Source: Paenibacillus sp. FSL R5-0517 (lineage in GTDB: Bacteria; Bacillota; Bacilli; Paenibacillales; Paenibacillaceae). Taken from it: a DNA stretch of 64,000 nt. Location of the stretch: NCBI RefSeq assembly GCF_037974355.1, contig NZ_CP150235.1:4278001-4342000 (forward strand), given 5' to 3'. Position numbers and translations under genes: made by a program. This document shows, in pieces, positions 27,246-36,297 of the stretch. Position 1 is the stretch's first letter. Every line of letters starts with the position of its first letter. Below the pieces are notes generated by a model. It was given only the letters and a program-made list of their open reading frames with translations. It had not been told where the DNA came from and did not search any database.

Positions 27246-27569
27246 GTTTCTCCTCCTCTTATGTCGTTCAAAAATACTATGAACATTTATGAAGTTTATC
27301 ACCGTACCCCATTCGCGGCAAAGCGAATAACAGACCATATTCTGCCTGCTTTCAGCTTATTGACGCATTAATGAAGGTAAATACCCACCTTTCAATCAAA
27401 TGTTTGAATATTCTCTTTATTTCAGGTTGTTCGTACCAAAAAAAGGCTCCCTATATGCCTTTTCGGCAGGGGCCTTTTTAGGTTGATTTTCGCAACATTT
27501 TCAATGTGTTGCTGTATCATTCATTTTGTTTTACAAAGACTTCCAGAGAATACGCGTTATGCCGCGATT
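27246..27569. other. intergenic region with a bidirectional-type terminator
   Basis: This 324-bp stretch holds the terminator of the dynamin gene at 27438-27479 (AAAAAGGC pairing with GGCCTTTTT around GCC-TTTT-GGC) and, nearer 27246, the presumed promoter of the exporter pair. No promoter boxes could be fixed with confidence and no other gene is visible. Confidence 0.6.
27438..27479 (-). terminator. rho-independent terminator of the dynamin gene
   Basis: GGC-CC and GCC stems flanked by A7 on the left and T5 on the right. On the minus strand it ends in seven T, 91 bp after the dynamin stop codon. Confidence 0.78.
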
Positions 27570-30500
27570 TTAACGGTGTTCAATCTGTTCCAGTTGGTTG
27601 GACAAGCTGGTCCATTGCTCCGCCGGAATTCCGCTCTCCAGTGTATCTTGAATTCCGCTCACCGCCTCGTCCAGACGTTCTTCCAACTGACGGGATTGGT
27701 GTTGCAATGATTGACATAGCTGGTTGTCATAAAACTGAATCAGTTTGTCTTGCGCAGCAGGAAGAACTTCAATGATCATCTGTTTGAGGACCGGATCAAG
27801 TGCTTCCTGTAACCGCTGACGCCCATCCCCTTCGAAGAACTGTTTCGGATTGCGGAAATAATTCAAATAGCTTTTCCATCCAGACGGTTCTTCCAGACGG
27901 ACTTCTTCAAGCACAGGTGTACTCCAGCGTTCGGTCAGTGGCAGTGACACATCCACCCCACCTGATAACTGTCTGACGTCACCTATACAATCCGTAACTT
28001 GCTTCATCAGCCAAGTCTGACCTGCCTGTTCAAGTCTGAGGGTGGTCGCGAGCAGTTCCTGCTCCAGTTCTATCGCAATCATGCGCAACAGTTCACGTCC
28101 ACAGGCTGCAAAAGCCGCCTTCAGATTGCCCCGATCCTCCCGAAGTACGGATGGATGGAATGCTTCTGCCATGAATAGGCCAAGACGGTAGGCAAGTCGC
28201 TGCCTCACATGGAAGAGCAGTTCTGCTGTTTCCTGTGACAGTTCTTCGGTCATGGATCGTGCTGCAAGTTGCTGGATGCGCTGGCGTGATTGTCCCTGGA
28301 TCGTCTCCAGTTCATTCCGCCGCTGCTGCAAAGCTTCCTCTCCCTGAGCCGCATCCTCCGCGCGTTTCTTCAGCCGCTGAATGACACGTGCCATCTCTTC
28401 GGAAGCTCCGCCTACGGCAAGATCGGCTAATTCTCTGCCTGCAAATTGGTTGAACTCTTCCTCAAAACGAATAAATCCGGATTGCTCAAGCAGCTTTGAA
28501 TCACCTGCCATCTTGCCTTCCATCGCCAATATGCTGGATACGGGGAAGAGTCGTGGTGCCCGAATTCCATTACTGCGCAATTGGGTGCTCACATGATCGA
28601 GAACCTGCTCCAGTTCTTCCTCGGAGGAAGACAAGTCACTAGCATTCACAACAAAGAACATCTGATCCATAGCAGAACTATCCTTAACACGTCCCAACTG
28701 ATTCAGGAACTGCCGATCTCCTTGTGAGAAAGCATGGTTGTAATACGTCACAAAAATGAGTGCATCCGCATTTTTCATATAATTGAAGGTTACACCCGTA
28801 TGACGAGCATTCACGGAGTCCGCTCCTGGTGTGTCTACCAATACAATGCCTTGTTCAGTCACATCGCAACTGTAGTACAGATCAATACTGTCTACAAAAC
28901 AGGACTTCTTCTCGTTTGCGACAAAATTACGGTAACCCTCCAGATCCACCAGTACATCCTGGCCCAACTGGTCCGCTGTTTCTTCCCAGCCGGCTGCTGC
29001 CGCCTGCAAAAAGCTGTAATGCGGGCGCCCCGCCGGATGCACATCCTGTGGCGAGAGGGAACGTACTCGCTTCTGCCACTCGGTTCCAGGCTCACCCAGT
29101 CCAAGCAAACGGAAGGAATAGGCGAGGTCTTCCTGGAAGGCGTCCCGGGTCTTCATGCGGACCCGGGCTGTTCCATGCTCCGCGCCTCCGGCAGGAGCCA
29201 TGATCCGGTTAATCGCCGCTGTTGTTGGATGCGGCGAGACGGGTAGTACAGCTTCGCCCAGCAACGCGTTGGCGAAGGAGGATTTGCCGGCGCTGAACGC
29301 TCCGAACAGCGCGAGTGTGAACGTGCCGCCCGCAAGCGAAGCCGCGCGTGCACGCAGATCCCGTACCGCCGACCCCATGGCGGGGTACGGCTCTACCAGC
29401 GCAGCAGCGGCTTCAAGCCGTGCAGCTGCTGCGTCCAGGCGTCGGCGGCGTTCAGCGCCAGCCGCTGCCGTTGGCCCTGGCACTGCCGCCGCGACTGCGC
29501 GCTGCGCTGGCGGTGCCTCTGGCGTCTGTGGCTGCGCAGCCACAGACGCTGACGTGCCCGCATGCGGACCGGGAGCTTCGCCCGGTCCAGGCACCGCGGG
29601 CACGTGCGGGCCCTTCACCTCCGGCAATAGCCCGGAGGGGAGGGGGCCCGCATCAGGCAGCAGGCTGCGCAGCCCTGCTGCCTCTGCGGCGGCGCTGCGC
29701 TGGAGCGCCGTGTAGCGCGCCGCCGCCGCGGATTGCGCCAGCAGCGCTGCGCGGCTGGCGTCCAGCGCCTGGAGCGCGGCTTCGCCTCGCGCGCCCAGCG
29801 CTTCAAGCATGCGGTCGGCCAGCATCATGGCCGACCTGCGATAGCGGGCCTCAATCTCGCCCCGCACATCTTTACTGAATTGAATCACATACTCGGGAGA
29901 TACCTCTGCACTGGCACTGCGTTTCATCTCCAATAGTGCTTCATCCACAGCAGGAAGCTCCGTATTGAGCGCCTGCTCCCACTCCGCTCCCCATATCTGA
30001 TGGGATTCACCCAGCTGCCTAAGCATCGTACGAATATGTACTTCCACTTGTCCGGAAGTCTGATCCTGTAATAAACGCACCAGTTCAGAAACACGGCGTT
30101 GTTTCTCCTGCTCGGTTTTGCCGCCTGAGAACAATAAGCCTACCCTGAAACCCGGTTTGCGGCTCTCCAAATAGGCAGCAGCCGACGCGCGAATATCCGC
30201 AGGAGTAAGATTTGCATTCGCCAGAAGAGGCTCAAGCTCTGCCCGGAATTTCTCACGCACTCGCGAAGGCCCGGTACGAATGTCTTCTGCTTGTTGATCG
30301 AGAAGCTCCAGCTCCCGTTCCAAGCGTTCAATTCCTTCCTTACCACCGATCTCATCCAGCAGAGATTGTTCTTCATCCTCACGTTTCTCCGCTTCTCTCG
30401 TCAGGTGCTGCTCCGTTACATGACTGGCCGAACTTGCCAAACTGTGCGTAATTAACGCTTCCTTTTCTTGCATCATGTGTCCAATGAGTTCCGGCAGCAT

Positions 30501-31256
30501 ATCCCACTGGTTATAGCGATGCTCCTTGTCGCGGAGGGAAGTAAACAACAGTCCGTCATATCTAACTTCCCAGGCTGCAAATATAGCTTCGACCCCTTCG
30601 GTATATTGTTCAAAAGAAAGCTCACGTTCCCGATGCTTGTCGATCTGGTTCACGATCAAAAACAAGGGTTTGCCCCAATCCGACAAACTTTTGGCAAATG
30701 AAAGGTTCGTCTCGGACTGGACATGATTATAGTCCATGACATAGAAGACCACATCCGCCAGATGGAGCGCGGAATGGGTCGCAAGACTGTGCCCACGATC
30801 TGTAGAGTCCACACCGGGTGTATCCAGCAGAACAGCATCATCTTTCAGCAAGGGAATATCATCCCATACCTCAATGGAGCTGTACGCTCCCCCATTTTTG
30901 CAATACGCCTCCAGTTCCTCTGGAGAAACTTCAAGTGTTCCTGCTCCATTGTCAGCGCTTACGTTTGGCGTAGTATAAATCAGCGCTCTCGGCTTACCAT
31001 TACGTATGGATACCACATTCGCACTTGTTGGCACGGGACTTGAAGGCAGCACCCGCTTACCGCACAAACTGTTGATGAGACTCGATTTGCCTGCAGAGAA
31101 ATGACCACAGAACGCAATCGTCAGATGTTTCGTTTCCGCCTTGCTGATTAAATCCGTTAAAGCCTGTACAGCCGTATGGTCCCCTGTCTGCTCCATCGCT
31201 TCACGCAGCGGAAGCAGAGGTTTGGCCATTTCTTTTGGGTAATCTGTTCTGGACAT
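27570..31256 (-). CDS. dynA: bacterial double dynamin (two fused GTPase-stalk units), DynA-like
   Basis: 1228 residues, close to the roughly 1190 of B. subtilis DynA (YpbR). The first GTPase has P-loop GHFSAGKSS (51-59), DTPGVDSTD (switch II) and VNQIDKH (NKxD equivalent). The second has GAFSAGKSS (about 648-656), DTPGADSVN and VVNASDLS. Each is followed by long helical stalk regions. The repeat structure means one chain carries two dynamins that can tether and fuse membranes. DynA is linked to membrane repair and phage defence. Between the halves (about residues 490-640; about 29340-29790) lies an Ala/Pro/Gly-rich linker of very high GC content, unlike the rest of the gene. The ATG has GGGGGAAGG ahead. 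Confidence 0.93.
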   Translation of the reverse strand: MSRTDYPKEMAKPLLPLREAMEQTGDHTAVQALTDLISKAETKHLTIAFCGHFSAGKSSLINSLCGKRVLPSSPVPTSANVVSIRNGKPRALIYTTPNVSADNGAGTLEVSPEELEAYCKNGGAYSSIEVWDDIPLLKDDAVLLDTPGVDSTDRGHSLATHSALHLADVVFYVMDYNHVQSETNLSFAKSLSDWGKPLFLIVNQIDKHRERELSFEQYTEGVEAIFAAWEVRYDGLLFTSLRDKEHRYNQWDMLPELIGHMMQEKEALITHSLASSASHVTEQHLTREAEKREDEEQSLLDEIGGKEGIERLERELELLDQQAEDIRTGPSRVREKFRAELEPLLANANLTPADIRASAAAYLESRKPGFRVGLLFSGGKTEQEKQRRVSELVRLLQDQTSGQVEVHIRTMLRQLGESHQIWGAEWEQALNTELPAVDEALLEMKRSASAEVSPEYVIQFSKDVRGEIEARYRRSAMMLADRMLEALGARGEAALQALDASRAALLAQSAAAARYTALQRSAAAEAAGLRSLLPDAGPLPSGLLPEVKGPHVPAVPGPGEAPGPHAGTSASVAAQPQTPEAPPAQRAVAAAVPGPTAAAGAERRRRLDAAAARLEAAAALVEPYPAMGSAVRDLRARAASLAGGTFTLALFGAFSAGKSSFANALLGEAVLPVSPHPTTAAINRIMAPAGGAEHGTARVRMKTRDAFQEDLAYSFRLLGLGEPGTEWQKRVRSLSPQDVHPAGRPHYSFLQAAAAGWEETADQLGQDVLVDLEGYRNFVANEKKSCFVDSIDLYYSCDVTEQGIVLVDTPGADSVNARHTGVTFNYMKNADALIFVTYYNHAFSQGDRQFLNQLGRVKDSSAMDQMFFVVNASDLSSSEEELEQVLDHVSTQLRSNGIRAPRLFPVSSILAMEGKMAGDSKLLEQSGFIRFEEEFNQFAGRELADLAVGGASEEMARVIQRLKKRAEDAAQGEEALQQRRNELETIQGQSRQRIQQLAARSMTEELSQETAELLFHVRQRLAYRLGLFMAEAFHPSVLREDRGNLKAAFAACGRELLRMIAIELEQELLATTLRLEQAGQTWLMKQVTDCIGDVRQLSGGVDVSLPLTERWSTPVLEEVRLEEPSGWKSYLNYFRNPKQFFEGDGRQRLQEALDPVLKQMIIEVLPAAQDKLIQFYDNQLCQSLQHQSRQLEERLDEAVSGIQDTLESGIPAEQWTSLSNQLEQIEHR

Positions 31257-31619
31257 GACTGGCCTTCCCCCTGGCTCCTCTAATTTGACATCCGTTTCGA
31301 TGTCTATCTCTTTTACAACATTTATTTTAACATTATCAAGTTTGAATTTGAACGATTGAATGGAATATACCTGAACTATCCTATATATACAAATGCAAAT
31401 ATAAGAAAAACGTTGATCAACGTATTTTCACAGAAGACAGAACGTGTTTAGTGATTGCTATTCTTGCAATTACCGAATTGTTCAGGTGCGCTGTGAACAT
31501 ATAAATCTATAAAAAAATAAAACCGAACAAGTCGGTTTTATCTGTCAGACGTTCTATACTCAGTATTTAGCATACTGCTAACTCTTTAATACAACAGAAC
31601 CCAATTGTGTAATCACTAC
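31257..31619. other. intergenic region upstream of dynA
   Basis: 363 bp, AT-rich. It contains the terminator of the small gene at 31620 (31512-31541) and must contain the dynA promoter. A weak minus-strand TTCAAA / TAAAAT pair lies about 60-90 bp upstream of the dynA start but is not certain. No open frame with an RBS was seen. Confidence 0.5.
31512..31541 (-). terminator. rho-independent terminator
   Basis: ATAAAACCGA (31517-31526) pairs perfectly with TCGGTTTTAT (31532-31541). On the minus strand a run of seven T follows. Confidence 0.85.
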
Positions 31620-31892
31620 TTAGGAAACTGCGTTCTCCATGGAAGGAAGCAAGATTTCAAATACTTGTCCATGCTGAAGAATTGTAATGTCTCTGCCTTT
31701 GTCTCTCATAACCACAACTTCTGGTTTAACGGACATACGCTCCAGGTAATGTTCAGGCACGTCGCCAGAATGGCTTACTGTGATGCCTTCTACTTCTTTT
31801 TCTTCATTCTCCGCCATTTCCTGTTCAACGATTTGTTCAAAAATATCGGAGAAGGCCTCAAAATTGTCAGTGTACACGGAAATGCATTTCAT
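31620..31892 (-). CDS. small conserved-looking protein of unknown function
   Basis: 90 residues, acidic, without signal peptide or membrane segment. It opens MKCISVYTDNFEAFSDIFEQI and has a Glu-rich middle (residues 24-34). It ends with two predicted beta strands containing PEVVVMRDKGRDITILQHG. A good RBS (AAAGGATG) precedes the ATG and a strong terminator follows, so it is a real gene. It lies 23 bp after the nth stop codon and may be co-transcribed with it. I do not recognise the family. Confidence 0.8.
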   Translation of the reverse strand: MKCISVYTDNFEAFSDIFEQIVEQEMAENEEKEVEGITVSHSGDVPEHYLERMSVKPEVVVMRDKGRDITILQHGQVFEILLPSMENAVS

Positions 31893-31915
31893 GATTATTC
31901 ATCCTTTTCTGCTCA

Positions 31916-32611
31916 TTAATTTATTTTTCGTTTTCGGGTGGTGACACGTTCCTTATCTTTCCTGATTTGGGACGTTTTCATACGTTTTTTCCCTTCCCTG
32001 CATATGTCCAGCAATGGACAGATATGACACGCAGGGTTCTGTGCCTTGCAATGGTAGCGTCCAAAAAATATAAACCGGTGGTGAGTTAGTGTCCACTCAT
32101 CCCGGGGTACGCGCTTCATTAGTTTCTTTTCGACTTCAAGTACGGAGTCATCCCAACCTGCAAGTGCCAACCGCTTGGATACACGTTCAACATGAGTATC
32201 TACCGCAATTGCCGGTACTCCAAACGCATTGGAAACAACTACATTCGCGGTTTTCCGCCCGACACCTGGTAGCGTCACAAGCTGATCATGTTCCTGCGGT
32301 ACATCACCGCCATACTGCTCTATTAAAATTCGGCACATGTTCTGAATATGCTTGGCCTTGTTCCGATACAAACCGATTCGCCGAATATCCTGTTCCAACT
32401 CTTCGAGAGGAACCGCCAGATAATCTGCTGGGCTTTTGTACTTCTGGAACAAATCTGCGGTTACCTTGTTCACCGTTTCATCGGTGCACTGGGCAGACAA
32501 AAGGACAGCTACCGTCAATTCAAATGCATTGCTGTGATTTAATTCGCAATGTGCATCAGGAAACATTGCTTCCATCGTTTCGAGTATATGCCTAACCGTC
32601 GCTGCATTCAT
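31916..32611 (-). CDS. nth: endonuclease III (DNA glycosylase/AP lyase)
   Basis: 231 residues. The helix-hairpin-helix is LPGVGRKTANVVVSNAFG. The catalytic Lys precedes it (TLPGVGRK), and the catalytic Asp lies in VDTHVERVSKRL. The C-terminal [4Fe-4S] cluster is complete: C-x6-C-x2-C-x5-C in CKAQNPACHICPLLDIC. It removes oxidised pyrimidines and nicks the resulting abasic sites in base-excision repair. The ATG has GGGAGGT ahead. After the cluster comes a basic tail of about 25 residues ending RKRKIN. Confidence 0.96.
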   Translation of the reverse strand: MNAATVRHILETMEAMFPDAHCELNHSNAFELTVAVLLSAQCTDETVNKVTADLFQKYKSPADYLAVPLEELEQDIRRIGLYRNKAKHIQNMCRILIEQYGGDVPQEHDQLVTLPGVGRKTANVVVSNAFGVPAIAVDTHVERVSKRLALAGWDDSVLEVEKKLMKRVPRDEWTLTHHRFIFFGRYHCKAQNPACHICPLLDICREGKKRMKTSQIRKDKERVTTRKRKIN

Positions 32612-32702
32612 GAAGAGCTACCTCCCACAAAATGACTCCACTCTGCGGAGCCTTACTTCGAAGCTTCATCCGAATACTTTGCGGGGACCTCAAAAAGCTT
32701 GC

Positions 32703-32744
32703 AAAAAAAACGTCTTGATGCGGGAAAGATCCCGTATCAAGACG
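32703..32744 (-). terminator. rho-independent terminator of the SLH gene
   Basis: CGTCTTGAT (32711-32719) pairs with ATCAAGACG (32736-32744) around CGGG/CCCG. A run of eight T follows on the minus strand. Confidence 0.88.
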
Positions 32745-32774
32745 GTCATTCTTTTGATCCTCGAAAAGAAACGA

Positions 32775-35513
32775 TTACTGTTTTTGTATCTCCAGAATCA
32801 CATTGTTCAGGAGATACAATACAATATTATCATTATCTCTGAGAGATTGCACGCTTAAAGTATTGTCACCCTGGTGAACAAATACACTTGATCCGAGTGC
32901 AAAACGATAGTTTGTGTCTGCTGTCGTTTCCCGTTTAACCAAAATCTGGTTACCCACGCCATCATAAGACCAGAATTGTTTGCTCATGACAGTTAGTACT
33001 CTGAAGCGTGTTGAATTATCCGTATCTTTTGTCATTTCAACACGATCACCGACCGTAAGACTAGTCAGCGAAGTTAACGTAGAGCCAGATTTTACGACTT
33101 TAACCGAACCGCTAACAGGCACGGTTTCAGTCTGGCCGTTAAACTGCTTGAGTGTTACGGATGAAGCATCCACTGCTGTAACTTCAGCCAGCGTACGCTT
33201 CACGACTTGAACCGCTTTTGGCGTAACTCCTTCAAATGTTACATTAATCAGGTTGCCTGCTGTCAGCTGTGAAGGCGTGATCGTCTGACCACTCTCTCCT
33301 GTCAGTACCGCTTGATCCACGTAGAACTGACTTGTCAACATATCTGATTTTACTCGAATACGACTATTTGCTTCCAAGGCAACCACTTCGAATTGAGCCA
33401 CAGTGTTCAGTGCAATCTTCTGCACTACATCCTGATTTGCTCCAAGTGTTATGGTAACTTTGTCACCAATCTTCAGATCTCCCAGACTTGCGCCGGATTT
33501 ATTATACATCTCGACTGTAGGAACCGTAGAATAAGGCACTGTAATCGTCTGATTACCGGACAACAAACTGATTTTCTTGCCAGAAGTATCAATGTTGCTA
33601 ATTGTACCTTCATACTTGTAAATTACTTTAACGGACAATGCACGTGTTCCCACATATGTCAGATCCAATTTTCGACCATCGTTTAAGAGTGACTCCAGAC
33701 CAGCCAGTGTAGGTTTGGTCGTATTATAATCCAGCTTTGTTTTCTCATCCAATGTAAATACAAACGGTTTTTTGTTGTTGTCCAGCACGGTAAGTACCTT
33801 TGTTTTACTATTGTAAGACACAACTGTTACCCCGTTCATAGGTTCCATTTGGCGTCCAATGACCTGAATACGCGTTACCTGGTCATCAGCGTTTAATGTC
33901 AGCTCCACCTGATCCCCGTTCGTAGCATCCGTGATGAGATCATTCAGCGTTGCATCCTGAATGCCATTGATAATGACTTCCGGCTTTTCAGTCAGCAGTT
34001 TCGCCTCCAGTGAACCTCCTTCACGTTTGAACGTTAACGTGGATTGGTTACCACCGATCTCAACCAGTGTTCCGCGCACAGATTGCTCCACACCTTGAGT
34101 TAATACGATCGTTTGCAGAACACTGTCCTTAACGGTGTATTTTACAGCACTGCCGGCTTTCAGATCAGCCACTGACAGGATACGGTTCTGATATGTGATA
34201 AGCAGATTGTCATTGTAAGCAAACTGCTCGGTAGCACCCGCTGCATTGACAAGTTTAATGGTTTTGCCAGAAGTAGATACTTCAGCAACTACGCCATTGT
34301 CACTCTTGTTCACAATGCCGGATTTCACACGGATTGCGACTGTTTTTTTGTCAGCCGAGAACGTCTCACGCTGTACTTCGATGACACTATCTGCCGTAAT
34401 ATCGGACAGTCTGATTGCATTACCATTCTGATCGATGAATGCCGTTGCTTCATCATAACTGTACGTTTCGTAATTCTCGCCCACAAAAATACCAATCTTA
34501 TTGCCAGACAATGAACGTGCAAATGTACCTTCAACGCTTTCCACCTGTGGTGTAGCATCAACGACTTCCACATAGGAAGCCCCGCCAGCCGAACCCACAA
34601 CCATAACTTTCGTGTATAGTTTCACATCTGTGGATGAAGCACGCGTCTCACTGTCTTTCGTAAAGTAAGGCGTACTGCTGTTCACTGCGAAGTTAACGGC
34701 TTTGCCGTCCACAACCAGCGTGATCTGCCCATCTTTCAATCCAGTCACATAACCCGTGGAAGTGTTCGGATACTTCGTATCCGTTAACGATTCGCCACGA
34801 CTGAAGAAGGTAGCAAGTTGAGCACGGGTTACGGAACCAGTTGGATTGAATTTGTTGCCTTCCACACCTTTGGCCAGATCCAGGCTAACAGCCAGATTGA
34901 CATAACCTTTACCACTTTCAGAGATATCTGCATTATCAGCAAATCCGGTAGATTGATTGTTTTGTGCCTTTGCTTCCGCATCCTTGTCCAATGAGCGGAT
35001 TAACAATTTCGTAATCCATTCCCGTGAAGCCGGCTTTTGCCCCCATGATGTCTTGGATACATCCACAGTTGATTCTTCCGTCTTGTCAATCAGTCCCAGT
35101 TGAAGTGCCAGCGCGACATATGGCTTGAAATAATTTCCCACTTCCATGTTTGTCGGTAATGCCGCAGCCGTGTCGGTACTCAACTGGCCCTCTTGATTCA
35201 TAAAACGGATTGCCATTGTTACAGCTTCTTGCTGTGTTACCGCGTCTCCTGGACGGAACAGGCCGTTGTTACCGAGAAGAATGCCTTGATATGCCAGTTT
35301 GTACACATGTTTCTCAGCCCAGTATCCGACCTTGATGTCACTGAACAAACCAGTTGGTGCAGCCGTATTCGTTATTGCAGCTGTCTGACCCTGCCCCGTT
35401 TCTGTTGATTCTGCTGCCATGGCAGCTCCGCCGACGCTAAGGGCCATCATGCCTGCAAGCACGGCTGATACTACTTTTTTAGAGTGTGATGGATTGTTAT
35501 ATTTAAAAGTCAC
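32775..35513 (-). CDS. SLH-domain surface protein with a long beta-repeat region
   Basis: 912 residues. A signal peptide ends near residue 33 (AAMAAES). Three SLH modules (about 55-110, 120-180, 190-240) would bind pyruvylated secondary wall polymer and hold the protein on the cell wall. Residues about 245-912 are tandem units of about 65-85 residues. Each has a strand like VEGTF or YEGTISNID, a TLxxxxG turn and a loop ending in a tethering KAGSAVKYT/KIGDKVTIT-type strand. No enzyme motif was seen. The start is GTG with GAGGGG 8 bp ahead. It is probably a structural or adhesive S-layer-associated protein. Confidence 0.85.
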   Translation of the reverse strand: MTFKYNNPSHSKKVVSAVLAGMMALSVGGAAMAAESTETGQGQTAAITNTAAPTGLFSDIKVGYWAEKHVYKLAYQGILLGNNGLFRPGDAVTQQEAVTMAIRFMNQEGQLSTDTAAALPTNMEVGNYFKPYVALALQLGLIDKTEESTVDVSKTSWGQKPASREWITKLLIRSLDKDAEAKAQNNQSTGFADNADISESGKGYVNLAVSLDLAKGVEGNKFNPTGSVTRAQLATFFSRGESLTDTKYPNTSTGYVTGLKDGQITLVVDGKAVNFAVNSSTPYFTKDSETRASSTDVKLYTKVMVVGSAGGASYVEVVDATPQVESVEGTFARSLSGNKIGIFVGENYETYSYDEATAFIDQNGNAIRLSDITADSVIEVQRETFSADKKTVAIRVKSGIVNKSDNGVVAEVSTSGKTIKLVNAAGATEQFAYNDNLLITYQNRILSVADLKAGSAVKYTVKDSVLQTIVLTQGVEQSVRGTLVEIGGNQSTLTFKREGGSLEAKLLTEKPEVIINGIQDATLNDLITDATNGDQVELTLNADDQVTRIQVIGRQMEPMNGVTVVSYNSKTKVLTVLDNNKKPFVFTLDEKTKLDYNTTKPTLAGLESLLNDGRKLDLTYVGTRALSVKVIYKYEGTISNIDTSGKKISLLSGNQTITVPYSTVPTVEMYNKSGASLGDLKIGDKVTITLGANQDVVQKIALNTVAQFEVVALEANSRIRVKSDMLTSQFYVDQAVLTGESGQTITPSQLTAGNLINVTFEGVTPKAVQVVKRTLAEVTAVDASSVTLKQFNGQTETVPVSGSVKVVKSGSTLTSLTSLTVGDRVEMTKDTDNSTRFRVLTVMSKQFWSYDGVGNQILVKRETTADTNYRFALGSSVFVHQGDNTLSVQSLRDNDNIVLYLLNNVILEIQKQ

Positions 35514-35584
35514 CTATGATTCCCCTCTCTCATGTAAAACGATCCATATTCCGTGGATTCACGGTACAACAACTGCTGTACAAC

Positions 35585-36262
35585 CTATTCGGATCTTGTC
35601 ATTGGATGTTCAAGATCCACATGGCCCATCAGACTCTCAGTCTGCTGACCATCCACCAGTAAATCAAGTGATTTTACTTCATCAAACTGAAAGAACGTTT
35701 GTTTCAGAGCATCCATCGCAAAGACTTCTCCGCCTGCTCCAAGACGTGCCGTATCTGGCATATGAATATCCAGGGTAAGAGCTCCATCCTTGAACTGAAC
35801 AGATTTCAATTCAATTTCTTTAGACCACAGTGGAACAAGTTTATTGTCTTTGCTCTGTTGCAGTGATTCAAAGGCAGCCTTATATTTGGCATCATCCGAT
35901 GCGTATGAAATCTCTGCCGAAGCTTTGTGCAACTCCAGTTCTTCTTCATCCGTATAGAATACAGTGATCGTTTTCTTTTCATTACTTTCGGAAGTTGTTG
36001 GCGTGTCCGTAGACGTTTCGCTTGGCGGAGTAGTTGTAGTCGTTCCCTCCGAACTGCCTTCCGTGGATTCTGTTGGTGTTGTGTTCTCTTCTGGTTCAGC
36101 AGTTACCGGTTCGGTAATTGTTTCGCCTTCAACCTCGGTCACATTGTTTTCCGTTCCCGCGCCTTGCGTCTGATTCGGAGCAGCTGTTGGCTTGCTTCCA
36201 CATCCAGCAGCAACTGCCATAACCGTTACCAGCAAGGCTGCAATCCATATTTTCTTGTTCAT
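35585..36262 (-). CDS. GerMN-domain lipoprotein
   Basis: 225 residues. A lipoprotein signal has its cysteine at 21 (AVAAGC), then a Thr/Ser/Glu/Pro-rich linker (about 25-92), then a GerMN domain (about 93-220: TITVFYTDEEELELHKASAEI and KSLDLLVDGQQTESLMGHV). GerM-like lipoproteins act in sporulation and cell-wall remodelling outside the membrane. It lies 35 bp after the upstream amidase gene on the same strand, so the two are probably one operon with related cell-wall roles. GGAGGCGGAG precedes the ATG. Confidence 0.88.
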   Translation of the reverse strand: MNKKIWIAALLVTVMAVAAGCGSKPTAAPNQTQGAGTENNVTEVEGETITEPVTAEPEENTTPTESTEGSSEGTTTTTPPSETSTDTPTTSESNEKKTITVFYTDEEELELHKASAEISYASDDAKYKAAFESLQQSKDNKLVPLWSKEIELKSVQFKDGALTLDIHMPDTARLGAGGEVFAMDALKQTFFQFDEVKSLDLLVDGQQTESLMGHVDLEHPMTRSE

Positions 36263-36297
36263 TCTAACTCCGCCTCCTCAACATAAGGGCTTGTCCC

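Noticed and set aside
32821..32838. Fur-box-like GATAATGATAATATTG on the minus strand
   Set aside because: It lies inside the last part of the SLH coding sequence (Arg-Asp-Asn-Asp-Asn-Ile-Val), far from any start codon, and the bases are explained by those codons.
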